Shown here: positions 8,859 through 17,904 of the stretch, piece after piece
How the letters are laid out: the number at the start of each line of letters is the position of its first letter
How positions within the stretch are numbered: position 1 is the stretch's first letter
Source of the DNA: Thalassospiraceae bacterium LMO-JJ14
GTDB lineage: Bacteria; Pseudomonadota; Alphaproteobacteria; Rhodospirillales; Casp-alpha2
NCBI GenBank assembly: GCA_021555105.2
Contig: CP134604.1
Span: 1,054,001 to 1,118,000, forward strand
Reading direction: 5' to 3'
DNA length: 64,000 bases
Program-made: the position numbers and the translations under genes
The notes under the pieces: generated by a model
The model's database searches: none
Seen by the model: only the letters and a program-made list of their open reading frames with translations
Told to the model about the DNA's origin: nothing

Positions 8859-9467
8859 ATGAAGTTATCCGACGAGAAACGTATCGACGCGCCAAGAGAA
8901 GACGTCTGGCGCGGGCTGAACGATCCGGAAATCCTCAAACAGTCGATCCCGGGTTGCGAAGAGCTTGAACGTGTCTCCGACACCGAATTCAATGCCACCG
9001 TTCAGGCCAAGGTCGGTCCTGTCAAAGCCCGTTTCAAAGGCAGCGTGCAGCTCAGCGATCTCAATCCGCCGGAGAGTTACCGTATTTCCGGCGAAGGCAA
9101 GGGGGGCGCCGCCGGCTTCGCCAAGGGCGGTGCGACCATCACGCTCAGCGAAGACGGTGCGGCAACGATCCTCAAATACGATGTGGATGCCGACGTCGGC
9201 GGCAAGCTGGCGCAAATCGGCGGACGCCTCCTCGAGGGGACATCGAAAAAGCTCGCCGGTGAATTCTTCGACAATTTCGAAACCGCGCTCAAGGGCGGTG
9301 CGGATGAGCCATCGCCTGACGGCGGGGATGCCGCAGAGGATGCCGCCGGGGCGGCGGCGCCGGAACCGCGCACGGTCGGTGAACCGGCCTCGGGCTCGTC
9401 AAAAATGTGGCTGATCATCGGGGTTGTCTTCGTGCTCGGGGCGCTCGCGCTTACGCTCATTAAATAA
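8859..9467 (+). CDS. CoxG-family SRPBCC protein, membrane-anchored
   Basis: A 202-residue protein with an N-terminal CoxG/SRPBCC domain (residues about 1-145; KRIDAPREDVWRGLNDPEILKQSIPGC is characteristic) and a low-complexity Ala/Pro linker. A C-terminal hydrophobic helix, MWLIIGVVFVLGALALTLI, probably anchors it to the inner membrane facing the cytosol. In Oligotropha, CoxG is implicated in recruiting CO dehydrogenase to the membrane. Here it is divergent from the hydroxylase operon rather than inside it and probably docks that enzyme to the respiratory membrane (inference). A GGAG site precedes the ATG. Confidence 0.88.
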   Translation: MKLSDEKRIDAPREDVWRGLNDPEILKQSIPGCEELERVSDTEFNATVQAKVGPVKARFKGSVQLSDLNPPESYRISGEGKGGAAGFAKGGATITLSEDGAATILKYDVDADVGGKLAQIGGRLLEGTSKKLAGEFFDNFETALKGGADEPSPDGGDAAEDAAGAAAPEPRTVGEPASGSSKMWLIIGVVFVLGALALTLIK

Positions 9468-9499
9468 ACCTTCAGGAACGGGATATCCGGCGGGGCGGC

Positions 9500-9967
9500 A
9501 TGAGTGAAAAGACTCTTCTGATTGTCGGCCATGTGCCGTCCGCGAATACCCGGGCGCTGCGCGATGCCGTTCAGGCGGGCGCGGCGTCGGATCAGGTTGA
9601 TGGTATCGACGTGCGTGTGCTCAGCCCGTTCGATGCGGGGGTGGCGGATGTTCTCGGCGCCGATGCCGTCATTCTCGGCACCACGGAAAACCTCGGCTAC
9701 ATGTCCGGCGCACTGAAGGATTTTTTCGACCGCACGTACTATGGCGTCCTCGAAGAAAAGCAGGGATTGCCCTATGCCCTTTATGTGCGCGCCGGACTGG
9801 ACGGCACCGGCACCATCCGCGGTGTTGAGAGCATCACCACCGGGCTGCGCTGGAAAGCGGTGCGTGCGCCGCTTTTGCTGAAGGGCACGTGGCAGGACGG
9901 CTTTGTTGACGAGGCGCACGAACTCGGCCTCCTGGTCGCGGCCGGCCTGGAGGCGGGGGTCTTTTAA
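9500..9967 (+). CDS. Flavodoxin-like/NAD(P)H-dependent oxidoreductase family protein
   Basis: A 155-residue flavodoxin-fold protein. It has an N-terminal strand and phosphate loop (LLIVGHVPSANTRALRDAV), a middle GADAVILGTTENLGYMSGALKDFFDR segment typical of flavodoxin and NADPH:FMN reductase families, and a C-terminal helix. Probably binds FMN and acts in the cytosol as a small reductase or electron carrier. It follows coxG by 32 bp and may be co-transcribed with it, possibly as an electron acceptor for the hydroxylase (inference). Confidence 0.75.
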   Translation: MSEKTLLIVGHVPSANTRALRDAVQAGAASDQVDGIDVRVLSPFDAGVADVLGADAVILGTTENLGYMSGALKDFFDRTYYGVLEEKQGLPYALYVRAGLDGTGTIRGVESITTGLRWKAVRAPLLLKGTWQDGFVDEAHELGLLVAAGLEAGVF

Positions 9968-10320
9968 GTCTCTAAAATCCCACAATCTTGACGCAAAACT
10001 GCTTCAGTGCCTCGTTCCATAACCAGGGCACCGGTCCGACTACGGCGTATACGATAAGGATGTTTTCACCGAGATGTTCTACCGGGACCTGGATCAGGTC
10101 GAGAAAATCGTTCAACTCTTTTGGAGCGCGGCATTGCGGGAGAGACACGGGGCGTGCCGAATCGTCCATGCACAAAACAGCAGCACATAATGCGCGCGTC
10201 TCATATTCCTTTGCCCTGCAGTATGGCGGCCACTATTTCTGTGGCGCAGGGGTATTGTAAAGCTGCGAGGGTTTGGTCACATTGTGCGTCCAGATTTTTT
10301 ATGTCTAAAGGAGCCCCCCG
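9968..10320. other. 353-bp region between flavodoxin-like and D-amino-acid transaminase genes
   Basis: No well-supported gene. A weak minus-strand reading frame (9972-10169) is listed separately. The right end has an AAAGGAG ribosome binding site for the transaminase. No clear terminator hairpin or promoter could be picked by eye. Confidence 0.5.
9972..10169 (-). CDS. Possible small hypothetical protein
   Basis: A 65-residue frame starting MDDSARPVSLPQ and ending KQFCVKIVGF, antisense to its neighbours and beginning from ATG (or TTG at 10175). It has a hydrophobic central stretch (NILIVYAVVGPVPWLW). No family was recognised and no strong ribosome binding site was seen. It fills an otherwise empty intergenic region, the only reason to list it. 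It may be spurious. Confidence 0.22.
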   Translation of the reverse strand: MDDSARPVSLPQCRAPKELNDFLDLIQVPVEHLGENILIVYAVVGPVPWLWNEALKQFCVKIVGF

Positions 10321-11169
10321 ATGAGCAGGATCGTCTACGTCAACGGCGAGTATCTACCGGAAGAAGACGCAAAGATTTCGGTATTCGATCGCGGCTTTCT
10401 GTTTGCCGATGCCGTGTACGAGGTTTCTGCCGTGATCGGCGGCAAGCTGGTCGACAACGATGCGCACATGGCCCGGCTGCAGCGCTCCATGAACGAGTTG
10501 AAAATGACACCGCCCGCCACCGGTGAAGAGATCACCGCGGTCATGCTCGAATTGGTCAAGCGCAACGATATCGAAGAGGGGCTTGTATATCTGCAGGTCA
10601 CGCGCGGCGCCGCCGACCGTGATTTTGCTTTTCCCAAGGATGCGACGCCGTCGCTGATCATGTTCACGCAGAAAAAGACCCTTTCCGAAAACCCTGTCGC
10701 CAGGACGGGGATTTCCGTGATCACGGTGCCCGACATCCGCTGGAAACGCCGCGACATCAAGACCGTCGGGCTGCTGCCGGCATCAATGGCCAAACAGGCA
10801 GCGCTGGATGCGGGGGCCAACGATGCCTGGTTCGTCGAGGACGGCTTCGTCAACGAGGGCAGCTCCAACAATGCCTTTATCGTCACCGAGGACGGCAAGA
10901 TCATTACCCGGCATCTGGGCACGGAAATCCTACACGGCATCACCCGCAAGGCGGTGATGGAACTTGCGAAACGCGAAAACCTCGAGATTGAGGAACGTCC
11001 GTTCACACCCGAAGAGGCACAGGAAGCGCGCGAAGCGTTCTCGACCAGTGCCTCCGCCTTCGTCATGCCGGTGGTCAAGATCGACGGGCATATTCTGGGT
11101 AACGGCGTGCCGGGTCCGGTCACGGAAAAGATGCGCAAGCTCTACATCGAGATGGCGAAGGCAGGCTGA
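10321..11169 (+). CDS. dat: D-amino-acid transaminase (class IV aminotransferase)
   Basis: A 282-residue fold-type IV PLP enzyme. The N-terminal VYVNGEYLPEEDAKISVFDRGFLFADAVYEV is diagnostic for D-alanine aminotransferase and its relatives. The PLP lysine is K147 in RRDIKTVGLLP, and EGSSNNAFIV is the conserved cofactor loop. The reaction interconverts D-alanine and 2-oxoglutarate with pyruvate and D-glutamate, serving peptidoglycan or D-amino-acid catabolism. A clear AAAGGAG site precedes the ATG. The SDR gene begins 3 bp after the stop, so they form a pair. A branched-chain aminotransferase is unlikely given length and motifs. Confidence 0.88.
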   Translation: MSRIVYVNGEYLPEEDAKISVFDRGFLFADAVYEVSAVIGGKLVDNDAHMARLQRSMNELKMTPPATGEEITAVMLELVKRNDIEEGLVYLQVTRGAADRDFAFPKDATPSLIMFTQKKTLSENPVARTGISVITVPDIRWKRRDIKTVGLLPASMAKQAALDAGANDAWFVEDGFVNEGSSNNAFIVTEDGKIITRHLGTEILHGITRKAVMELAKRENLEIEERPFTPEEAQEAREAFSTSASAFVMPVVKIDGHILGNGVPGPVTEKMRKLYIEMAKAG

Positions 11170-11172
11170 TCC

Positions 11173-11967
11173 GTGCGCCTTCAGAGTAAAACCGCGATCG
11201 TCGTCGGCGCCGGTCAGCAGCCGGGCGAAACCATGGGCAACGGCCGCGCCACGGCGTTGCGCTTCGCTCAGGAAGGCGCGCGCGTCCTGTGTGTCGACAT
11301 CTCCGAGGAACGGGCCCGCGAAACCGTCGACATCATTGTCAATGAAGGGGGCAAGGCCGAAGCTTTCGGCGTCGATGTCACCGACGAGGACTCATGCCGC
11401 ACCGTCGCCGAGGCGGCGCAGAAACGCTTCGGGCGTATCGACATCCTGCATAACAACGTCGGCCGCTCCGAAGGCGACCGGCAGACGGTCGAGATGGACG
11501 CCGACATGTGGGATACGCTGATGGCGCTGAACCTCAAGTCCATGTTCCTGATGTGCAAGCACGTGCTGCCGGTGATGCAGGATCAGGGCTCGGGGGCGAT
11601 CATCAACGTCTCGTCGACATCGTCGGTGGCTGCGCGCCAGACCGTGACCTACAAGACGTCGAAAGGCGCGGTGAATACGTTCACTCAGCATCTGGCCTGG
11701 GAAAATGCGCGGCACGGGATTCGCGCCAATGCGATCCTGCCGGGCCTGATGGACACACCGATGGCGATCGAGCGCCGCGCGCGCGAGCAGGGTGTGGACC
11801 GTGAAGAGGTCCGCGATGCCCGTAACAAGCTGGTGCCGTTGCAGAATCAGATGGGCACGGCGTGGGATGTCGCCAACGCGGCGCTGTTCCTGGCGTCCGA
11901 CGAGGCGCGCTACATCACCGGCGTTCTTTTACCGGTCGACGGCGGACTGCTGATCAAGATCGGCTGA
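11173..11967 (+). CDS. Short-chain dehydrogenase/reductase (SDR)
   Basis: A 264-residue classical SDR starting with GTG, 3 bp after the transaminase stop. The nucleotide-binding region is degenerate but recognisable (VVGAGQQPGETMGNGRATAL, a longer loop than the usual TGxxxGIG). NNVG, the catalytic serines at SSTSS and the YKTSK active site follow, with GVLLPVDGGL at the C-terminus. The acidic residue after the second strand (CVDISEE) suggests NAD preference. Substrate unknown; coupling to the transaminase suggests reduction or oxidation of a keto/hydroxy acid (inference). Confidence 0.85.
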   Translation: MRLQSKTAIVVGAGQQPGETMGNGRATALRFAQEGARVLCVDISEERARETVDIIVNEGGKAEAFGVDVTDEDSCRTVAEAAQKRFGRIDILHNNVGRSEGDRQTVEMDADMWDTLMALNLKSMFLMCKHVLPVMQDQGSGAIINVSSTSSVAARQTVTYKTSKGAVNTFTQHLAWENARHGIRANAILPGLMDTPMAIERRAREQGVDREEVRDARNKLVPLQNQMGTAWDVANAALFLASDEARYITGVLLPVDGGLLIKIG

Positions 11968-11970
11968 TTG

Positions 11971-11992
11971 AATATGCATGAACCTGCATATT
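11971..11992. terminator. Stem-loop after the transaminase-SDR pair
   Basis: AATATGCA and TGCATATT form an 8-bp perfect stem with a 6-nt loop, starting 3 bp after the SDR stop. There is no good T-run, so it may be a 3' stabilising hairpin rather than an intrinsic terminator. Confidence 0.35.
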
Positions 11993-12062
11993 TCGCGGAT
12001 TCCCCGCCCGGCGTTAACCTTTTTAAGCGCGTTTAGCGTCTTTCAGGCGTTTTTCGTAAAAA

Positions 12063-12461
12063 TCAGGTGCCGCCGGGCTTGGTGGCGATTTCCGTCGAGC
12101 GGTGTTTGTGTTGCAGCGCGATGCCGATTCCCTTGAGCCGCGGCAACAGCCACAACGTCATCAATAACCCGATCGGCCCCCACAAGACGAAGTGCACCCA
12201 GATCGCGGGCTCGTATTTGAATTCGACCCAAAGCGCCAGGCCGACGAGAACGGTGCCGAGAATCAGCAGCGCCGGCACCACGGCGCCATCGCCGGCGTCG
12301 TGTTCGCTCAGCACCAGGCCGCACACCGGACATTCATCGACGACTTCCAGGCGGCCCTTGAAAATCCGCCCCTGCGCACATCGCGGGCAGCGCCCGGCAA
12401 AGCCGAGACGGATGGTCTCCTTGACGGAACGTTCGGGATAGTCTGCGTTGCTGTCGGTCAT
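12063..12461 (-). CDS. DUF983 family membrane protein
   Basis: A 132-residue protein with a zinc-ribbon-like N-terminus (CPRCAQGRIFKG, then CPVCG about 20 residues later) and two hydrophobic segments (VPALLILGTVLVGLALWV and IWVHFVLWGPIGLLMTLWLL). This is the layout of DUF983, a common alphaproteobacterial inner-membrane family of unknown function, sometimes near cytochrome oxidase genes. It is convergent with the SDR gene and divergent from the ABC-F gene. Confidence 0.85.
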   Translation of the reverse strand: MTDSNADYPERSVKETIRLGFAGRCPRCAQGRIFKGRLEVVDECPVCGLVLSEHDAGDGAVVPALLILGTVLVGLALWVEFKYEPAIWVHFVLWGPIGLLMTLWLLPRLKGIGIALQHKHRSTEIATKPGGT

Positions 12462-12581
12462 GCGGATACCCTCTGAATTTCAAATGTGATAACAATATAT
12501 ATTTTATGAATATGTTTTAAAGTCCTGATCGTGAAATAAGCATCCCTTGCCAGTCCCCGACGCTAGAACTAAAACCCGCTG

Positions 12582-14402
12582 ATGGCACCCCCACTTCTGA
12601 TTTTAACCGATATTGCCCTGACGTTCGGCGGCACACCTTTGCTGGATGGCGCCGAGATGTCGGTGGCGCCCGGCGCACGTATTTGCCTGGTCGGGCGCAA
12701 CGGGTCGGGCAAGTCGACGTTTCTGAAAATCGCCGCCGCCAAGATCGATCCGGATTCCGGCGATGTCTATCGCCAGCCCGATGCGACGATCCGCTATCTG
12801 CCCCAGGAACCGGACCTCGCCGGGTTCGCGAGCGTGCGTGAATATGTCGTTGCCGGTTTGGCGCCGGGTGACGAGCCGTATGTCGCGGATATGCTTCTGG
12901 GCGATCTCGGGCTCAGCGGCGACGAGGACCCGGCGCACCTGTCGGGCGGCGAAAAACGGCGCGCGGCACTGGCGCGGACCCTGGCACCGCAGCCGGATAT
13001 CCTGTTGCTCGATGAGCCGACCAACCACCTCGACCTGCCGGCCATCGAGTGGCTTGAGCGCGAACTGAAGAGCCGCCGCTCGGCCATGGTCCTGATCTCG
13101 CACGACCGCCGTTTTCTCGAGAACCTGTCCGATACCGTGGTCTGGCTCGACCGCGGCCGCACCATGCGCCTCGACAAGGGCTTTGCTCACTACGACGAAT
13201 GGCGCGACGAAATACTGGAACGCGAGCAGACCGAACGCCACAAGCTCGACCGCAAGCTGGTCGCCGAAACGTCCTGGCTGCACAAGGGCGTGACGGCCCG
13301 GCGCAAACGCAACATGGGCCGCCTGCGCGCACTCATGGACCTGCGCAAGACCCGCCAGGAACTGCGCCAGGTGGCGGGCGCGGTCAAGATCACCGCAAGC
13401 GACGCCGGTGCGTCCGGCAAGCGGGTGATCGAGGCCGAGGGTATCTGCAAGACCTACGGCGATCGTAAAATCGTCGACGATTTCTCGACCCGTATCCTGC
13501 GCGGCGACCGCGTCGGGCTGATCGGGCCGAACGGGGCGGGCAAGACGACGCTGCTGAACATGCTGACCGGTGCACTTGCGCCGGACAGCGGAAAAGTGAC
13601 GCTCGGCACCACGCTCGAAATTGCAACGCTGGACCAGAGCCGGGAATCGCTTTCGCCGAACACGACGACGCGCGATGCGCTGACCGGCGGCAGCGGCGAC
13701 AGCGTCACCGTCGGCGGGCAACAACGCCACGTCATCGGTTACATGAAGGATTTCCTGTTCGACCCGGCGCAGGCGTCGACGCCGGTCTCGGCGCTGTCGG
13801 GCGGCGAGCGCGGCAGATTGATGCTGGCCCGTGCCATGACCCGGCCGTCCAATCTTTTGGTGCTGGACGAGCCGACCAACGACCTCGATCTGGAGACGCT
13901 GGATCTTTTGCAGGAAATGATCGCCGATTACGCCGGCACGGTGCTGGTCGTCAGCCACGACCGCGATTTCCTCGACCGGGTGGTGACGTCTGTCATCAAC
14001 TTCGAAGGGGACGGGAAATGGCTTGAATATGCCGGGGGCTACAGCGACATGGTCCGCCAGCGCGGCCACGGTGTGGAAAAGCGGACGGATGGCATTACCG
14101 GTGCCAAACCGGGGAAGAAGCCGAAGTCCGGGAAGCCGGCAAAAACGCAGGGCACGTCAAAACAGCGGATGACGTTCAAGGACAAGCACGCGCTGGAAAC
14201 CCTGCCCGGGCGGATCGCCGGGATGGAGGCGGAAATCGCGAAGCTGCAAAAGGCCCTCGCCGATCCTTCGCTTTATGCGAAGGATGCCGCCGGTTTCGAT
14301 GCGACGAGCCGCAAGCTGGCCGATATCAGCGCCGACCTCGCCAAAGCCGAGGACGAATGGTTGCGCCTGGAAGTGCTGCGCGACGAGATCGAAAACGCCT
14401 GA
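12582..14402 (+). CDS. ABC-F family ATPase (Uup-like)
   Basis: A 606-residue soluble protein with two tandem ABC domains and no membrane segments. Walker A motifs are GRNGSGKS (38-45) and GPNGAGKT (315-322), with LSGGE signatures at 120 and 405 and Walker B DEPTNHLDL and DEPTNDLDL. The charged linker between domains is the ABC-F feature that reaches the ribosome. The C-terminal 70 residues are predicted coiled coil (ETLPGRIAGMEAEIAKLQ...), which is typical of Uup. ABC-F proteins act on stalled ribosomes or DNA-related processes. No strong ribosome binding site is visible before the ATG. Confidence 0.92.
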   Translation: MAPPLLILTDIALTFGGTPLLDGAEMSVAPGARICLVGRNGSGKSTFLKIAAAKIDPDSGDVYRQPDATIRYLPQEPDLAGFASVREYVVAGLAPGDEPYVADMLLGDLGLSGDEDPAHLSGGEKRRAALARTLAPQPDILLLDEPTNHLDLPAIEWLERELKSRRSAMVLISHDRRFLENLSDTVVWLDRGRTMRLDKGFAHYDEWRDEILEREQTERHKLDRKLVAETSWLHKGVTARRKRNMGRLRALMDLRKTRQELRQVAGAVKITASDAGASGKRVIEAEGICKTYGDRKIVDDFSTRILRGDRVGLIGPNGAGKTTLLNMLTGALAPDSGKVTLGTTLEIATLDQSRESLSPNTTTRDALTGGSGDSVTVGGQQRHVIGYMKDFLFDPAQASTPVSALSGGERGRLMLARAMTRPSNLLVLDEPTNDLDLETLDLLQEMIADYAGTVLVVSHDRDFLDRVVTSVINFEGDGKWLEYAGGYSDMVRQRGHGVEKRTDGITGAKPGKKPKSGKPAKTQGTSKQRMTFKDKHALETLPGRIAGMEAEIAKLQKALADPSLYAKDAAGFDATSRKLADISADLAKAEDEWLRLEVLRDEIENA

Positions 14403-14645
14403 GCGACGCTCGGCGATCAAGGTCGGCTTTCAGGGCAAGAGACGCCAAGACCGGCGCCGCCGCTGAACGGCAGGGTTTAGCCAAAAGCGGACAATTCATT
14501 TGATCTGATTGAGGCAAATCAATTCTCAAGACGAATGCGTTGGGTAGGGTTGATTGCCCAGATATTTATTTAGAAACCATGTTCTGTAGAATTGACTTAA
14601 GATGCTTGATCATAGTGGAGTTGTAAGCCGGAAGGGTTTGTAGAA

Positions 14646-16730
14646 ATGAAGGATCTTATCGGACGGGCGTTTGATTTTAAAACTATCCGCTTATTATCGA
14701 AACTCTTAGTAAATGTAATACTGCTATTTTTCCTGCCTTTCATCGGCAATGCGTTAGCCCAAAGCCCACTTGAAAACAAAGTCAATCTGACCCCCTCAGA
14801 AGAAGCATGGCTGGCGGAACACTCAAAAATACGATTAGCCATCGATGTTAACTGGGCGCCGTTCGAATTCGTTGATGATCAGAAGCAATATCGGGGCATG
14901 GCTGCTGAATACATCCGTTTAGTCGAAAACCGCCTTGGTATTGAATTGGAAATCGATAAAGAACGGCCCTGGCCGAAGATGGTAGAAGCGGTCAAAAATC
15001 GCGAACTCGATGCTTTTTCCCTGGTTGTCAGAACCCCTCAAAGAGATGAATTCGTTAACTTCACTCGACCTTATATTTCATTTCCTATGGTCATCGTGAC
15101 GCAGGAAAACCAACCGTACATTGACGGTATTGAGCCCCTAAATACCAAGAGTGTTGGTGTTGTTAGAAGCTACGCCTCCCATGACTTGCTGGCTGCAAAC
15201 CACCCAGAACTTGACCTGCGGCTTGCAGATAACGTCCGCAAGGGCCTGGAAGCGGTTTCAAATGGAGAGACTTACGCGTTTGTTGGTAACCTGGCGGTCG
15301 TTGGCCATGTCATAGAATCAACAGGTCTCAGCAACCTCAAGATATCCGGTCAAACCCCGTATCGCTTTGAGCTTAGCATGGCAGTTCGCAACGATTGGCC
15401 CGAGCTTATCCCTATACTGCAAAAAGCTTTGGATTCAATAACCGCGGATGAACGCAGAGCCATTCTCGGTCGATGGATTCAGGTGAAGTATCAAAATGAG
15501 GTCGATTATACACTGGCCATATTGATAATCGTCATAGCATCGGTGATCATTCTTGCAATTTATGGATGGAACAAAAAACTTCGGCGCGAAATCGAACATC
15601 GCCAGAAGGCAGAGAAAGCACTGAAAGCTAGTGAGCAAAAATACCGTGCAATATTTACCTCCTCAAATGTCGGTCTGGCATTGTGTAAAATGGACGGAGC
15701 CTTGCTGGAGGTGAACCAGGGATTTTCTGATATCCTTGGAAGAACTAAAACCGACACGCTTCAACTCTCATACTGGGATATCACACCACGTGAGTATGAA
15801 CTTCAAGAAAAAGAGCAGTTGGCATCCCTGCATGAGCGAGGAACTTACGGTCCTTATGAGAAAGAGTACATACGTGCAGATGGCACAAGGGTTCCTGTTC
15901 TATTAAACGGTTCATTGGTTCTCGGCGATGACGGCGAACCGCTCATATGGTCGATTGTACAAGATATATCCGGTCGAAAAAAAGCGGAGGAACAAATCGA
16001 ATTAGCTTTGGCAAATGCCGAAGTAGCCAGCAAGGCGAAGTCAGAATTCTTGGCAAGTATGAGCCATGAGTTGCGAACACCGATGAACGCAGTTCTAGGG
16101 TACGCCCAAATGCTGAAATTAGACCTCGATAAAAATTTATTGTCTACGCAACACGATTATATCGCGTCAATTATTGATGGGGGCAATCATCTGCTGTCAT
16201 TGATAAATCAGGTGCTGGATTTGGCCAGCATCGAGGCAGGGGTTGTTGAGCTAAAGATCGAGAAAACATCGGCCAAAAAATGCATAGCAGAAGCCATTGG
16301 CATGATAATGCCGATGGCACAAAAGCGCAGCATCCGGATTGAAGATGGATTTAGTGCTCAGCCTGAAGTGTTCTTGCTCGCTGACCACATCCGGTTACAT
16401 CAGGTGCTTCTTAATCTGCTTTCTAACGCGGTTAAATTCAATAAACCGGATGGTACAGTTACGCTTTTTCAAGGTGAATGCAAAAGCGGCTTTTTGCGAA
16501 TTTGCATTGAAGATACAGGGATTGGTATTTCCGAGAGAGATTGTTTGGAAATTTTCCAAATGTTTCATCGAATTAATTCGGATCCTATGCAGCCAAGTGA
16601 AGGAACAGGCATCGGGCTCGCGGTCACCAAAGATCTGGTCGAAAAAATGAATGGTGAGATCGGGTTGAAAAGCGAATTAGGGATTGGCACAATTTTTTGG
16701 TTTGACCTGCCAGTAGCGCCGTTGACGTGA
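14646..16730 (+). CDS. BvgS/EvgS-like hybrid-type sensor histidine kinase with periplasmic SBP_bac_3 domain
   Basis: A 694-residue membrane sensor. Order: signal or membrane segment (residues 14-38), periplasmic amino-acid-binding-protein-like SBP_bac_3 domain (about 52-275), one transmembrane helix (289-309), PAS with PAC (about 328-448), HisKA with phospho-accepting H474 in SHELRTPMNAVLGYA, and HATPase_c with DTGIG (623-627) and GTGIGL. There is no receiver or HPt domain and no response regulator beside it, so it is an orphan. Base composition is clearly more AT-rich than all neighbours up to the ABC-F gene, suggesting transfer. An IS element begins about 17 bp after its stop and may have separated it from a partner. 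Confidence 0.9.
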   Translation: MKDLIGRAFDFKTIRLLSKLLVNVILLFFLPFIGNALAQSPLENKVNLTPSEEAWLAEHSKIRLAIDVNWAPFEFVDDQKQYRGMAAEYIRLVENRLGIELEIDKERPWPKMVEAVKNRELDAFSLVVRTPQRDEFVNFTRPYISFPMVIVTQENQPYIDGIEPLNTKSVGVVRSYASHDLLAANHPELDLRLADNVRKGLEAVSNGETYAFVGNLAVVGHVIESTGLSNLKISGQTPYRFELSMAVRNDWPELIPILQKALDSITADERRAILGRWIQVKYQNEVDYTLAILIIVIASVIILAIYGWNKKLRREIEHRQKAEKALKASEQKYRAIFTSSNVGLALCKMDGALLEVNQGFSDILGRTKTDTLQLSYWDITPREYELQEKEQLASLHERGTYGPYEKEYIRADGTRVPVLLNGSLVLGDDGEPLIWSIVQDISGRKKAEEQIELALANAEVASKAKSEFLASMSHELRTPMNAVLGYAQMLKLDLDKNLLSTQHDYIASIIDGGNHLLSLINQVLDLASIEAGVVELKIEKTSAKKCIAEAIGMIMPMAQKRSIRIEDGFSAQPEVFLLADHIRLHQVLLNLLSNAVKFNKPDGTVTLFQGECKSGFLRICIEDTGIGISERDCLEIFQMFHRINSDPMQPSEGTGIGLAVTKDLVEKMNGEIGLKSELGIGTIFWFDLPVAPLT

Positions 16731-16749
16731 GATTTCTAAATGACTGCTA

Positions 16750-16828
16750 ATGGGATGGACCGGCTGCTCCACTGAAGTGGCAGGTTAATGTTTCACATTA
16801 CCTGCAAGAGCAAGGAGCAGCATCCCAT
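16750..16828 (+). promoter_or_regulatory. Long hairpin covering the left end, RBS and start codon of the transposase
   Basis: The 15 bases at 16814-16828, which contain the ribosome binding site (GGAGCAGC) and the first two bases of the ATG, are complementary to ATGGGATG (16750-16757) plus GCTGCTCC (16763-16770), with a 5-base bulge. Inside is a second stem, CAGGTTAATGT against ACATTACCTG (16781-16804). A transcript entering from the upstream kinase gene would fold and hide the start; a transcript starting inside the left end would not carry the 5' arm. Confidence 0.6.
16755..16768 (+). repeat. Left subterminal inverted repeat of the IS
   Basis: ATGGACCGGCTGCT is the exact reverse complement of 18103-18116. 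Subterminal rather than terminal repeats distinguish the IS1111 subgroup from other IS110 elements. Confidence 0.85.
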
Positions 16829-17882
16829 GACAAAGACATCAACTGCATCTGTTACCGTTGTTGGCATCGATATCGGCAAGGACGTGTTTCACTTAGTCGG
16901 CTTTGATGCCGTCGGCACGGTCGTTCTGCGGCGGAAGATCAAGCGTTTAGCGCTTGAGACGGAGTTCAAGAAGCTCCCATCATGTATCGTCGGCATGGAG
17001 GCGTGTCTTAGCGCTCACTTTGTTAGCCGGACACTGCGGACGCTGGGCTTCGAGCCGCGTATCATTCCCGCCAAATACACGAAGCCGTTCGTCAAAGGTC
17101 AGAAGAACGACTTCAATGATGCGGAAGCCATTGCAGAGGCAGCACTTCGCCCAAACCTCAATCTTGTCCAGGAAAAGACACAGGATCAGCTCGATCTGCA
17201 GGCACTGCATCGTGTCCGCTCTCGGTTGGTCTCTCGTCGAACGGCCACGATCAATCAGATCCGTGCCTTCCTGATCGAGCAGGGCATCGCCGTTCGATCC
17301 GGTGCCCATGCGCTTCGTAAATCTCTCTTTCCTATCCTGCAGAACCGAGCGGATGAGATATCACCGCGCCTGAGCGCGATCATCGTCGGTCTTTATGAGG
17401 ATTGGTTGTGGCTGGATGAACGTATCGAAAGTACGACCAACGAGATCGAGATGATCAGCAAACGTGAAGGACATTGCCAGCGTCTGATGACGATACCCGG
17501 GATCGGGCCGATGATATCTACGGCGATGGTCGCGGCGGTTGGCACTGGCGAAGCCTTTGAGCGAGGCAGGGACTTTGGTGCCTGGCTCGGCCTTGTGCCA
17601 CGCCAGTACAGCACCGGCGGCAGGCCAATCCTCGGACGGATATCAAAACGGGGTAGTAAATATCTGCGAAGTCTGTTCGTGCAGGCAGCTCATATTATCC
17701 TGATGCGGCCAAAGAACTGGGACAGGTTTAGCTTCGGGCCCTGGCTCGAACAGGCATCGGAGAGGATGCACAAAAACAAACTGGCCGTGGCGCTGGCGAA
17801 TAAGCCCGCCCGTATTGCCTGGAGCGTTCTCAGAAACGACCAAGACTTCGACGCAACCAAGATTGAGGTAGAGGCCATCTGA
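16827..17882 (+). CDS. IS110-family transposase (IS1111 group, DEDD recombinase)
   Basis: A 351-residue recombinase starting MTKTSTASVTVVGIDIGKDV. The N-terminal RuvC-like DEDD domain shows D15 (GIDIGKD), E58 (VGMEAC), D95 and D98 (KNDFNDAEAIAEA). The C-terminal Transposase_20 domain contains the HhH-like TIPGIGPMISTAMVAAVG and the conserved LGLVPRQYSTGGRPILGRISKRG region with the candidate catalytic serine, followed by LRSLFVQAA. The frame is intact and full length, so the element may be active. The ATG at 16827 is preferred: it has a GGAGCAGC site, which lies inside a hairpin. It works with an RNA guide in current IS110 models. Confidence 0.95.
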   Translation: MTKTSTASVTVVGIDIGKDVFHLVGFDAVGTVVLRRKIKRLALETEFKKLPSCIVGMEACLSAHFVSRTLRTLGFEPRIIPAKYTKPFVKGQKNDFNDAEAIAEAALRPNLNLVQEKTQDQLDLQALHRVRSRLVSRRTATINQIRAFLIEQGIAVRSGAHALRKSLFPILQNRADEISPRLSAIIVGLYEDWLWLDERIESTTNEIEMISKREGHCQRLMTIPGIGPMISTAMVAAVGTGEAFERGRDFGAWLGLVPRQYSTGGRPILGRISKRGSKYLRSLFVQAAHIILMRPKNWDRFSFGPWLEQASERMHKNKLAVALANKPARIAWSVLRNDQDFDATKIEVEAI

Positions 17883-17904
17883 GCCAACGCCTCCCGGTAC
17901 TCGC

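Noticed and set aside
12603-14069. 488-codon open frame on the minus strand across the ABC-F gene
   Set aside because: It is antisense to a gene with clear ABC motifs and has no recognisable motifs of its own. GC-rich coding DNA commonly leaves such long open frames.
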